Shown here in pieces: positions 34,199 through 42,461 of a stretch of DNA of 64,000 nt. Both the position numbers and the translations under genes were made by a program. Below the pieces are notes generated by a model that saw only the letters and a program-made list of their open reading frames with translations, had not been told where the DNA came from and did no database searches. The stretch is from assembly GCF_014638995.1 (NCBI RefSeq), contig NZ_BMFR01000016.1, positions 1 to 64,000 on the forward strand. Direction: 5' to 3'. Positions within the stretch are counted from its first letter, which is position 1, and the number at the start of each line of letters is the position of its first letter. Origin of the DNA: Virgibacillus oceani. Lineage in GTDB: Bacteria > Bacillota > Bacilli > Bacillales > Amphibacillaceae.

Positions 34199-34543
34199 CT
34201 ATTCCCAAAAGCACACTTGCAATTTATTATGGTCAAGATCATAAAAATCAAAAAAGGTATTAACTCCATCTTTTTGTATTTCACCCGCCTTGACACCATG
34301 ATCCCGTAATTTCTTATATACAATATCTAGGTCTTTAGTAAAAAATATCGGATATGCCCGATTCGTCAGTGAGGATGCTTCCCCTTCTTCAATCGTTAAA
34401 GGTACCTCACTATTTCCAACACGTAAAATCCGGTATCCATTGCCACTAAAAGCCACTGTGAACCCAAGCATTTCCTGATATCAATTGCTTGATTCTTCAA
34501 CATTACTAACTGTTAAACACATCGTATCGATTTTTTCAATCAT
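34199..34543 (-). pseudogene. Glyoxalase/VOC family gene with an internal stop
   Basis: Reads MIEKIDTMCLTVSNVEESSN, then TGA (34481-34483), then YQEMLGFTVAFSGNGYRILR in the same frame and NTFFDFYDLDHNKLQVCFWE at the end. Normal VOC proteins have Trp (W-Y-x-x-x-L-G-F) at the stop position, so a TGG-to-TGA change is likely. An AAGGAG site and the rest of the gene are intact, which points to a recent mutation. Confidence 0.85.
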
Positions 34544-34732
34544 ATAATGGAACTCCTTTTCTTATGTATTACTTCCACAATCTCTCAACCTCTGTCATAC
34601 TGTTACTGTCAAATACTAATCTATAAATATCGGGTTATAAATGGAGGTTCCGCGTGACGTACCATGTATATTGCAGTTTTCAATGTTTATCCCCCAAATC
34701 GAACCTTCATTTATATAAGAAACCTTTGCGTA

Positions 34733-35206
34733 TCAATTTACCTTAACCATCGTTACAAACTCTGCCGAATCCGTATCAAATGTCATGCTCTTAACAAACC
34801 CAAGTTTTTCATATAAATGCAATGCACGTTCATTAAACGTGGCTACAGTTAAGCGTAAACCCTTCTCCATATAGTTCACTTGAACCTTTTGAAAAATAAA
34901 AGAACAAAATTCAAATCCATATCCCTTGCCGGTTAAGCCTGGTTGCATCCCAAATCCGACATCAACCATATCTTCTAGATACGCTCCAAATCGATTTCCG
35001 ATAGGTACTTGGGCTGATTCTCCAATACAAAAGAAACCAATTAGTTCATTTTCCTGATTAACTACAGCATAATATTGGTTATCAAGAAATTCTTCTAAAG
35101 ATTCATCATCCGCTTCATTGTTGTAAAAATCATAAGGCTTTACATATCTCCAATTTAAAATTTCCAATGCACGTTCTTCAGTCATGTTTTTTAAAAATAA
35201 ATCCAC
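34733..35206 (-). CDS. GNAT N-acetyltransferase
   Basis: A 157-residue acetyltransferase: LEILNWRYVKPYDFYNNEAD, FGMQPGLTGKGYGFEF (acetyl-CoA loop), and VATFNERALHLYEKLGFVKS. The substrate is unknown. I start at the GTG at 35206 with GAAAGGAAG upstream; the next ATG upstream has no binding site. Single gene, upstream of the two pseudogenes. Confidence 0.82.
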   Translation of the reverse strand: MDLFLKNMTEERALEILNWRYVKPYDFYNNEADDESLEEFLDNQYYAVVNQENELIGFFCIGESAQVPIGNRFGAYLEDMVDVGFGMQPGLTGKGYGFEFCSFIFQKVQVNYMEKGLRLTVATFNERALHLYEKLGFVKSMTFDTDSAEFVTMVKVN

Positions 35207-35462
35207 TTTAATCTTCCTTTCATAGCGAACACAGGTAACTGTTTTCAATCAGAACCTTCTTTTCCTCAATGTATTTCCACTGCTCATTTATTCACACTTC
35301 AATTTTGAATAGTTAGAATATTTCATTCACAATACCACTATACCACAAATAACAACGGAATAATAATCGGAATGGACAAAACTTCTTGCAATTTAACATA
35401 ATACACGACATATAGTGGAATTGATGCTATCTTTAAGTCAAAAGATTCAAAAGGAGAAATAA

Positions 35463-35873
35463 ATGAAAAAACAACTTGCATTGAATATGGTAATAGTATT
35501 TTTCGTTCTTAGTGGGTGTTCCATGTTAGAGGATGCCAATAACTCCTTAAATTACGTAAATGAATCAACAGAGTATATTAATAATCTTCGTACATTTGCA
35601 GAAGACGCTGCTTCACTTGAAGGAGCAGACTTGGAGGCAAGATTGGAAAAACTAAAAGGAAATATTCAGGATTTCTTGGAACTTGAAGCCCCGGATTTTG
35701 CCGCAAATGTTCACAAAGAATTAGAAGCCAAAAGCCAGGTATTACTCGATGCAACGAACAATGTATTACAAAGTGGTGAAATAGCTATTGATCAATTGCA
35801 GCAATCGGAAATTTTCCAAACCATTGGCAATATAACGGATCTATTAAATCAGATTGAACAATTGGGACTATAA
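35463..35873 (+). CDS. Lipoprotein, DUF6376-like
   Basis: A 136-residue lipoprotein. The signal peptide MKKQLALNMVIVFFVLSGC ends in the lipobox L-S-G-C (about Cys19). After it comes SMLEDANNSLNYVNESTEYI and a long, Glu/Leu-rich helical region up to the end. I recall this N-terminal pattern in Bacillus lipoproteins under DUF6376. It is probably an extracytoplasmic coiled coil of unknown role. Site AAAGGAG before the ATG. Confidence 0.75.
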   Translation: MKKQLALNMVIVFFVLSGCSMLEDANNSLNYVNESTEYINNLRTFAEDAASLEGADLEARLEKLKGNIQDFLELEAPDFAANVHKELEAKSQVLLDATNNVLQSGEIAIDQLQQSEIFQTIGNITDLLNQIEQLGL

Positions 35874-35875
35874 TC

Positions 35876-35941
35876 GGGACATGGGACCAGAGCCATCGTT
35901 CCAATTACAAACGAAAACGGGACAAGGAACCCCTTGTCCCG
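35876..35941. terminator. GGGACA palindromes, likely bidirectional terminator
   Basis: CGGGACAAGG (35918-35927) and CCCTTGTCCCG (35931-35941) form a perfect hairpin between the convergent lipoprotein and PAP2 genes. Just before it, CGGGACATGGGACC begins a decayed second copy (35876 onward). Confidence 0.8.
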
Positions 35942-35942
35942 A

Positions 35943-36617
35943 CTAACCCCTAATTTGATCTTTTTCGCTTCTTGCTCTTTCCTTTATCGGCAGGAAAGAA
36001 TGAATAAATATACTGATTAACAGCCATGCCCCTCCTGCAGCAAATCCACCTAAAACATCCATTGGGAAATGAACCCCTAAATAGACACGACTAAATCCAA
36101 TTAGGACTATTAATGCGGATACAAGCAGCCAGGTCCAGAATCGTTGCTTTTTTGTTTTGACTATATAGCTGCAAATTAAGAATGCCAGCAATCCATAAAA
36201 TGCTGTTGAATTCATGGCATGACCACTTGGAAAGCTATAATAACCTGCATGAACTAAATGCTCCAGGTTAGGTCTAGCAACTTCAAAAACAGATTTTAGA
36301 ATACGATTAATTAGCCGTACACTGATAATATTAAACGCTACCAATCCAGCAACCCAGTAGTACCTTTGGAAAACGAAATACATAACTAACAATCCAGTTA
36401 ACGGCAGTTGAAAATAACCTGACCCAATGTTCGTAATACTAGTAAGAACAGAGGTCCAACCATCACCTAAAAAGTTATAAAGCTTAACAGCAACCGCTGT
36501 ATTAAGATCTGACCAATGCGAATCGTGGTAGGTGAATGAAAATATAACAACTATTATCATCAAAAAAAGGGTTCCAGCAATTAAAAATCCTCGTTTTCCT
36601 TTTCGCGATAATGGCAT
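35943..36617 (-). CDS. PAP2-family phosphatase
   Basis: A 224-residue membrane phosphatase with about six helices. Catalytic motifs: KSVFEVARP (K-x6-R-P), SFPSGHAMNS (P-S-G-H) and SRVYLGVHFPMDV (S-R-x5-H-x3-D). Typical substrates are phosphatidylglycerol phosphate, phosphatidate or undecaprenyl diphosphate. It lies 79 bases downstream of the LtaS-like gene on the same strand, with no terminator seen between them, so it probably is the last gene of the lipid operon starting at 40703. A terminator follows. Confidence 0.88.
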   Translation of the reverse strand: MPLSRKGKRGFLIAGTLFLMIIVVIFSFTYHDSHWSDLNTAVAVKLYNFLGDGWTSVLTSITNIGSGYFQLPLTGLLVMYFVFQRYYWVAGLVAFNIISVRLINRILKSVFEVARPNLEHLVHAGYYSFPSGHAMNSTAFYGLLAFLICSYIVKTKKQRFWTWLLVSALIVLIGFSRVYLGVHFPMDVLGGFAAGGAWLLISIFIHSFLPIKERARSEKDQIRG

Positions 36618-36696
36618 AATAAAGTCCTTTCACAGCTGAAAATTATATTTTTCGCCCTCCATAAATTAGTATATCTATAAGCTGCTTTTTGTATTC

Positions 36697-38538
36697 TCAA
36701 TCGATAAATCGAAATAAGTCCCCCATTATAATGTCGTCAGAGAGCTGTAACTCTTTCCGTACAGTATCTAGGTATGGTGAACATTTTTTACCTTCCACCA
36801 CTTGTTCGGAATTTCTGTCATAACACAAATTATCCAGGTAAGCATAATCACGTGCTACCATACTTCCATCCCTAAAAATAACTGGTTTGTCTTTATCTCT
36901 TGAGAACAAATTATGACTAAAAGAAGTCTGTTGATAAGGAGATATTCCCAGTAAATGGAGGATAGTTGCACGAATGTCTATTTCGCCGCCGATTGTGTCT
37001 ATTATTCTACCTTTCTGTCCAGACATATGGATAATTAATGGGACCTGCTGCAAATTCAGATGGTTCAGAGGAGTATTTTCCTGACCCAGCAATTCATGAA
37101 CTCCCTTTTCATATTTTTTTGAAATTCCATAGTGATCACCGTAAATGACAAATAATGTGTCCTCATACATACCTTGCTCTTTTAGTAATTCAAAAAAACG
37201 CTTAAGCGCCGCGTCTTCATACCTAACTGTAGTTACATACCGGTTGACAACACCCTCTTCCGTATCAGCCTGTTCAATCATTTGATCCTCCTCATCTAAC
37301 AGAAAAGGGAAATGATTGGATAACGTAATAAATTTCGCCATGTACGGTTCAGGCAAGGCAGCAAGATCATCCATTGATTGTTCGAAAAAGGGTATGTCCT
37401 TAATTCCGTAATTAATCGAGTTTTCTTCCGTTACATCGTAATTTTGTTTCGCATAAAAGTGTTCATAGCCAAGTGTGCGATACATTTGATCGCGATTCCA
37501 AAACTCAGCGTCGTTGCCATGAAAGGTATAGGCTTTATAATCGCCATTTTCCTTTAAAATAAGTGGCAGTGATTGAAAGTTATTTTCCGGTCGCCGCACA
37601 AAAACAGAACCACTCGGCATCGGATATAATCCAGTATCCACCATAAACTCCGCATCAGATGTTTTTCCTTGAGCTGTTTGATCATAAATATTGGAAAAAT
37701 AATAGCTGTCTTTAATTAAATCATTAAGAAAAGGCGTTATTTCCTCTCTATTTACAGTTTCATTTATAACAAAGTTTTGTGTCGATTCTAAGCTAATCAG
37801 TACAACATTTTTCCCCTTAGCTATTCCAAATAAGTCCGATTGTTCTTTATCGTTATTTTGTATATAACTATTTACCGCTTGAGCATCCGCTTCATTGGAC
37901 AAAGCCTTTTCAATTGGTGCCTTCACACCATAAATCATATTAACTATCTGATAATTATATAGGCCAAGGGAATCTACAAGCTGCTCACGATTATACTCTG
38001 TTTCAAGTATATGTGGGTTTTGCAGCACACTTAGACCAATCGTAACGGCAATCAACGCTAATCCTGAAAGTGCATATTTCTTTTTTCCCGGCATCATTAA
38101 TTGCTTGCGTTTCTTTCTCATTGAAAAGATTAGAAAACCAACAACAAAGATATCAATAAAGATCAATATATCGAAAGGTGAAAGCAATTCGACCGTACTT
38201 GGTCCTAATCCTCCAACATTGTTTAATTGAAGCAGGACGGATACGGTAACAAAGTCGATATAGAAACGATAATATAGTAAATTCGCATATAAAATTCCCG
38301 TTACCAGTACATAAATAACCATTAAACTAATTGGATGAACCCGTTTACTAAAAAGAAAACTGATACCAATGAAAAGCATTAGCGTTCCAATCGGACTAAT
38401 GATTAATAAAACAACATCCAGCCAAGATACAATTGTCACATCAAAACAAAATAGCGTTACGAGTACAGTCTTGATCCACAAAAAAATGACTGTAGAAGCA
38501 ATTATATGATTAGATAAATAGGCCGCTATTTTTTTCAT
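36697..38538 (-). CDS. LTA synthase-family phosphoglycerol (or related head-group) transferase
   Basis: A 613-residue enzyme with five N-terminal helices (to about residue 170) and an extracellular sulfatase-fold domain. The catalytic Thr293 lies in QTAQGKTSDAEF and metal ligands are Glu251 in LISLESTQNF and Asp468/His469 in VIYGDHYG, all in LtaS-like places. The family transfers glycerol phosphate (LtaS, YfnI, YqgS, YvgJ), and relatives transfer phosphoethanolamine. It overlaps the end of the GNAT/aminotransferase gene by 29 bases, so translation is coupled, and it probably serves that pathway instead of housekeeping LTA. Site AAGGGAA nine bases before the ATG. Confidence 0.88.
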   Translation of the reverse strand: MKKIAAYLSNHIIASTVIFLWIKTVLVTLFCFDVTIVSWLDVVLLIISPIGTLMLFIGISFLFSKRVHPISLMVIYVLVTGILYANLLYYRFYIDFVTVSVLLQLNNVGGLGPSTVELLSPFDILIFIDIFVVGFLIFSMRKKRKQLMMPGKKKYALSGLALIAVTIGLSVLQNPHILETEYNREQLVDSLGLYNYQIVNMIYGVKAPIEKALSNEADAQAVNSYIQNNDKEQSDLFGIAKGKNVVLISLESTQNFVINETVNREEITPFLNDLIKDSYYFSNIYDQTAQGKTSDAEFMVDTGLYPMPSGSVFVRRPENNFQSLPLILKENGDYKAYTFHGNDAEFWNRDQMYRTLGYEHFYAKQNYDVTEENSINYGIKDIPFFEQSMDDLAALPEPYMAKFITLSNHFPFLLDEEDQMIEQADTEEGVVNRYVTTVRYEDAALKRFFELLKEQGMYEDTLFVIYGDHYGISKKYEKGVHELLGQENTPLNHLNLQQVPLIIHMSGQKGRIIDTIGGEIDIRATILHLLGISPYQQTSFSHNLFSRDKDKPVIFRDGSMVARDYAYLDNLCYDRNSEQVVEGKKCSPYLDTVRKELQLSDDIIMGDLFRFID

Positions 38539-40147
38539 CTTCTGTTCCCTTTTCTTCTAAATACTGTTTATATTGATTTTTTATTATATCAATTGCCTTC
38601 ATGACACTCTCATATTTCTGTTCACCCATTAATGCTATTTGAAACCAATTTCGTCTAAGCAAATAGCCGCTTTCATAGCTTACATGCACCCCAAATGATT
38701 TTAAATGGTCACCAAAATCTCTTGAAGACATCCCGTTAGACAAGCTGGCCGTAATAATCCCAGGCGAATATCCATCCCCTCTAAGGACGGTCATCCCCAC
38801 AGAATTAAATTCATGACAAATTTTATCAGCAAGTTCCTTGATTGTGGGCTGCGGATTAGATAATGCAGCTTCTAAGGCCAGCAAACCATTAAATGAATGT
38901 GTGTAAGGCACACTCTCATATGCTTGATATCGTCCAATATCCAGGTAATTGGGGATTCTTTCATTCGGTAAAATTTCTTTTCGGTGAAATACGATGGCAA
39001 TCCCAGGGTAGGATGCTAACCCTTTTCCACTAACAGTACTTGCTAAATACACACCCTTTAAATCAACTGGAAATACACCTACAGTACTGCAGGCATCGAC
39101 ACATAAATGGACATTATGCTTATTACAAACTGCCTGCAAATCGTCCAATGGAAAGACATAACCGGTAGACGTATCACAATGCACTGTCCAAAGCCACTTG
39201 ATATCCGGATTTTCTGCTAAAACACTTTCAATTTCTTCTATTGTAATAGATGTATTCCATTGTTTATAAATTTTTTCAAAGGAGAGCCCCCATCTATTTC
39301 CATGATCAATTAAACGTTCTCCAAATTCCCCATTAGCTAAAATCAATCCTCTGCCGAAATGGACAGACAACTGTGCAGCTACCATATCATTTGCAAGTGT
39401 GCCTGTTCCAACAACAATTTCCGCATAATTTGCATTGGTTAGATTACATAATTGATGTTGTACATTTTTTACCGTCTCCCGAAACTTGGATGAACGATGT
39501 GATATGGGAGGTTCTTGCCATGCTTTTTTCACTGCTTCAGGAATCTCAACAGGGCCAGGAAGAAAGTTATGATAGAACCTTTTTTCTTCCCGCTGCATTA
39601 ACCTTTGAAAAACTTTAGATGACAATTCAAAGTTCTTCTTTGTTAAGAACATTGGCTGATATGGTGCTTTCTCAGTACCGACAAGTGGTCCAAATGCTTG
39701 GAATCCAATATGCTTATAGAGTTTCCTTTGTCTTACAGTTCCAGAAATCAAGGCCATATTATATCCTTGTTCTAAACAATAAGAAACGAGCTTTTCACAC
39801 ATTCCATAAAAAATACGCCCGCCACGATACCTCGTTTTAATGGAAAGCAGCCTTACTTCACAGGGTAAGGCTTGTTCAGGCAAATAAGTATCAAGATTGT
39901 CCAGTTTTTGATCCAGTGAAAATGGCCGTTTTCCGTTAACAGAAATCATGCCAATGACCTCATCTTCTTTTTTCGCGATTATATATGTATTCTCATGATT
40001 AAAACGATCGATTAATTTTCTTTCCGAATTTGTTTGGTGTTGAGGAATTTCCTCTACAAATGTTTCATAATTTAATTGATATATTTGCTCCATTTCATCA
40101 GCATACTCAGCTATTTTATACTGAATATGTGTAGTAGAATGACTCAT
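38510..40147 (-). CDS. GNAT (FeeM/LuxI-like) - class V aminotransferase fusion
   Basis: A 545-residue two-domain protein. The first 165 residues look like an acyl-transferring GNAT: IYQLNYETFVEEIPQH (a Y-x-F-V-E-E pattern as in N-acyl amino acid/LuxI-type synthases), then CEVRLLSIKTRYRG and YKHIGFQAFGP. From about residue 185 a class V aminotransferase follows: FLPGPVEIPEAV, WTVHCDTSTGYVF, VDACSTVGVF and the PLP Lys (about 375) in STVSGKGLASYPG. ATG start at 40147 follows the plsY-like stop with one base between. I know no described pathway for this fusion; a likely idea is forming an amine and acylating it. Confidence 0.85.
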   Translation of the reverse strand: MSHSTTHIQYKIAEYADEMEQIYQLNYETFVEEIPQHQTNSERKLIDRFNHENTYIIAKKEDEVIGMISVNGKRPFSLDQKLDNLDTYLPEQALPCEVRLLSIKTRYRGGRIFYGMCEKLVSYCLEQGYNMALISGTVRQRKLYKHIGFQAFGPLVGTEKAPYQPMFLTKKNFELSSKVFQRLMQREEKRFYHNFLPGPVEIPEAVKKAWQEPPISHRSSKFRETVKNVQHQLCNLTNANYAEIVVGTGTLANDMVAAQLSVHFGRGLILANGEFGERLIDHGNRWGLSFEKIYKQWNTSITIEEIESVLAENPDIKWLWTVHCDTSTGYVFPLDDLQAVCNKHNVHLCVDACSTVGVFPVDLKGVYLASTVSGKGLASYPGIAIVFHRKEILPNERIPNYLDIGRYQAYESVPYTHSFNGLLALEAALSNPQPTIKELADKICHEFNSVGMTVLRGDGYSPGIITASLSNGMSSRDFGDHLKSFGVHVSYESGYLLRRNWFQIALMGEQKYESVMKAIDIIKNQYKQYLEEKGTEDEKNSGLFI

Positions 40148-40148
40148 T

Positions 40149-40703
40149 TCAATCCCCATTTCTATGCACAAGTATAACGATTGATAACATAACTAAAAAT
40201 ATTCCTGCCAGTATAAATTTGCTCAAAATCAGCAGGGTAACAGGAATTGTGGAAAGGCCAATTAAACCTATGATTGTAAAATTTCTCTTAACCTTTAAAC
40301 CTATCAACACCGTTAAACCGACTATCACAAGTGTAATTGGCGCAAGCACTAAAGCAGCAGCTAAATAGACAACCACACCTTTTCCGCCCCGGAAGTTAAG
40401 CTGCGCTGGCCAAATATGACCTGCTAAAACCGCTAAGGCTATACCTCCAAGTACCAATAAGGATGTATCGAAAAAGTAAAATACAATGGTTAATGGTACT
40501 GCCGTTTTTAACGCATCAATTATAACAGTATATACAAATGCCGATCGGCCAAATACTCTTCCCGCATTTCTAGCCCCAGCATTAGTACTTCCAAGTTGCC
40601 TGATATCCTTCTTTGAAACAATCTTTCCAACATAGTAAGCGCCATTCAGACATCCGAACAAATAGGAAATGCATAGTATAATAATTTCTAACAGAGGCTT
40701 CAC
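40149..40703 (-). CDS. plsY: PlsY-like glycerol-3-phosphate acyltransferase
   Basis: A 184-residue, five-helix membrane enzyme that makes lysophosphatidate from acyl phosphate and glycerol 3-phosphate. Motif 1 is LGSTNAGARNAGRVFG (normally G-S-G-N-x-G-x-T-N), motif 2 is GHIWPAQLNFRGGKGV and motif 3 is near NFTIIGLIGL. The changed motif 1 suggests a paralogue with a special substrate. It opens a coupled operon: the stop codon overlaps almost directly with the next start (one base apart). The GTG start has AAGGG placed too close; translation may begin weakly. Confidence 0.85.
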   Translation of the reverse strand: MKPLLEIIILCISYLFGCLNGAYYVGKIVSKKDIRQLGSTNAGARNAGRVFGRSAFVYTVIIDALKTAVPLTIVFYFFDTSLLVLGGIALAVLAGHIWPAQLNFRGGKGVVVYLAAALVLAPITLVIVGLTVLIGLKVKRNFTIIGLIGLSTIPVTLLILSKFILAGIFLVMLSIVILVHRNGD

Positions 40704-41003
40704 CCCTTACATTCGAAATAACTATCCATCATTATTTTAACATTAATATACAATTAGGGCTAAATGCATTATAACTATGATTATGAAAATTCACATTAAA
40801 AATATGCTTAGAGATTCCCCCTAAGCAAACAAGCGATATAAATAATATTCGGTTGTTGCCCAATCTATGAAGACTCATTCCATTTGATTTCGCCAACTTC
40901 ATCCATTTATTTATTTATGGTTTACTATGTCCGTAAATATTTATAACCCGTAGCATTGCAGCATAAATCGTTATGTTAGATCTTCGTTTTGGCTACCCGG
41001 CAT
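40704..41003. other. Intergenic region upstream of the lipid operon
   Basis: The 300 bases are AT-rich and hold the promoter region of the plsY-like gene. A short hairpin (GCTTAG and CTAAGC, around 40808-40828) is visible, with GCTACCC/GGGTAGC near the DinB-like stop codon. I see no small gene or riboswitch. Confidence 0.5.
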
Positions 41004-41507
41004 TTAAAAGGGTAGCATCTTACGTAAAATCCGTATTTGCCCCCTATGATTAAGTTCATCTTCAAAAACATGGAACCAAATGAAATAATTGTTTGAGCTG
41101 ACATCCCCCCAAAGCCTTTCTTCATACAACCATTTATCATCTCTTTGTTTCAGTTCTTCTAAAGTTCTATTTCTAACTTCATTTAACCGTTCGACATAAA
41201 ACTCCAAATGGTTTCCTTTGATTTCAGTTCGGCCTAAATCCCCAAGCACATATGCTGCACCCCATTTGTCCATCTCACTCTCATTAGGTCTTCTCCCATC
41301 GAATATCTCAATTTGAAAACCCGTTTCAACCGCTGCCATATGTAATAACAGTGCCCCAATTGAATTACTTTTCTCATTTACTACATAATCGAGTTGTTCC
41401 ATATTTAAGCCCTTTACAGCATCTAGCGTTGTAGAACGTGCGTAATCATCATTGAAATCAAATGTCCAATTTGAATACCCGTCTATTTCTGATATTTTTA
41501 TTTCCAT
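41004..41507 (-). CDS. DinB-family protein (DUF664-like)
   Basis: A 167-residue four-helix-bundle protein. Three His that would bind metal in this fold are visible: LLHMAAVETG, then FHVFEDELNHRGQIR. Its middle part (DFNDDYARSTTLDAVKGLNM, YVVNEKSNSIGA) matches the DinB/DUF664 pattern. Relatives include bacillithiol transferases and metal-dependent hydrolases; which applies is unclear. GGGGGGATAG site upstream. Confidence 0.75.
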   Translation of the reverse strand: MEIKISEIDGYSNWTFDFNDDYARSTTLDAVKGLNMEQLDYVVNEKSNSIGALLLHMAAVETGFQIEIFDGRRPNESEMDKWGAAYVLGDLGRTEIKGNHLEFYVERLNEVRNRTLEELKQRDDKWLYEERLWGDVSSNNYFIWFHVFEDELNHRGQIRILRKMLPF

Positions 41508-41557
41508 CCTATCCCCCCGATCTATATATTTAATTTGCTTTCTTCAGATTCATATTG

Positions 41558-41794
41558 TTACCCTTTACCATTACGTTCATTGCCTCGTTTAAAGTTTCCG
41601 GTGACTTTCGCCAATAATAACTGTACAGCTTTTTCATCGGCAGCCTGATCAATTTTGGTTAAAAGTTTTTCTGCTTGTTTACCTTTTAATACCTTTACTT
41701 GCTTACCTTCATAATCTATAAAAATAGTATTGTTTTTCGTAACGCTATAACGAAACAAATCACCATCTAGGCGATTTCGTTTATCAATACTCAA
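41558..41794 (-). CDS. Hypothetical 78-residue protein next to csaA
   Basis: Starts from a TTG: MSIDKRNRLDGDLFRYSVTK, then NNTIFIDYEGKQVKVLKGKQ and a basic C terminus FKRGNERNGKG. It has a small beta-sheet-like stretch followed by a helix and would be cytoplasmic. I do not recognise a family. It lies 21 bases behind csaA on the same strand, in a probable operon. Confidence 0.65.
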   Translation of the reverse strand: MSIDKRNRLDGDLFRYSVTKNNTIFIDYEGKQVKVLKGKQAEKLLTKIDQAADEKAVQLLLAKVTGNFKRGNERNGKG

Positions 41795-41815
41795 GCGTAA
41801 TCACCACACTTCTTT

Positions 41816-42145
41816 TTATGAAATACGTGTACCATTTTCAACCGTTTCATCAGGCCGTAACAGTACCACATCTCCATCTTCCGGAACACCGCCAATGACT
41901 AAAACCTCAGATTTATAACCAGCGACACGCATTGGAGGAAAATTCACTACCCCTACTACCTGCCTGCCAATAAGCTGTTCTGGTTCATATCGATATGTAA
42001 TTTGTGCAGAGGATTGTTTTATCCCGATTTCCCCAAAATCCACCTCAAGTTTTATTGCAGGTTTTCGCGCTTCCGGGAACGGTTTCGCATTTACCACAGT
42101 GCCTACACGAATATCCAACTCCATAAAGTTATCAATAGTTGCCAT
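41816..42145 (-). CDS. csaA: CsaA-type chaperone/tRNA-binding-domain protein
   Basis: A 109-residue protein made of one EMAP-II-like tRNA-binding domain: NFMELDIRVGTVVNAKPFPE, LEVDFGEIGIKQSSAQIT, then VVGVVNFPPMRVAGYKSEVL. Length and the end VENGTRIS match Bacillus CsaA, which has export-chaperone activity. Start at the ATG at 42145 with GGGGGT nine bases upstream; the longer frame has no site. Confidence 0.9.
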   Translation of the reverse strand: MATIDNFMELDIRVGTVVNAKPFPEARKPAIKLEVDFGEIGIKQSSAQITYRYEPEQLIGRQVVGVVNFPPMRVAGYKSEVLVIGGVPEDGDVVLLRPDETVENGTRIS

Positions 42146-42206
42146 AATCAAACCCCCAGATTTCTTTTTATAATTATTTCTACTAAAGCAGGTAAATTCC
42201 TTCAAA

Positions 42207-42240
42207 AAAGGCGCAATTCTTTTTTAGAATTTGCACCTTT
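42207..42240 (-). terminator. Terminator after the small cationic peptide
   Basis: AAAGGTGCAAATTC and GAATTGCGCCTTT pair on the minus strand (one bulge, one G-T pair) and are followed by six T, just below the stop codon at 42249. Confidence 0.85.
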
Positions 42241-42248
42241 ACAATTGT

Positions 42249-42353
42249 TTATTGTTGATTATATTTTCTATTCCTTCTTTTGTTGATAAACTTCCTTATA
42301 ATTGGATAAATAATCGGTCCATATTTTATAAGTCGTCTTATTAATCGTCCCAT
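42249..42353 (-). CDS. Small cationic 34-residue peptide
   Basis: Reads MGRLIRRLIKYGPIIYPIIR and then KFINKRRNRKYNQQ. It is strongly basic with a hydrophobic middle (YGPIIYPII), and could form an amphipathic helix at a membrane or bind RNA. A perfect GGAGG lies seven bases before the ATG, and a strong terminator follows, so it is a real transcription unit. Short MGRLxK-type proteins occur in Bacillaceae in my memory, without function. Not a known toxin or SASP as far as I can see. Confidence 0.7.
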   Translation of the reverse strand: MGRLIRRLIKYGPIIYPIIRKFINKRRNRKYNQQ

Positions 42354-42461
42354 GTTTAATCCTCCGTCTAAATTATAGATTATTTATCACTTATAATTCC
42401 TTGCCTGGGATATTTTAAACACACGAAAATTTAATTTAGCATACGGCAGCAGCAGTTTTAA

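Noticed and set aside
33921..34483. TGA codons in the GNAT and VOC genes read as selenocysteine
   Set aside because: No SECIS-like hairpin follows either TGA, the families do not use Sec, one site is normally Trp, and the GNAT gene has an additional frameshift.
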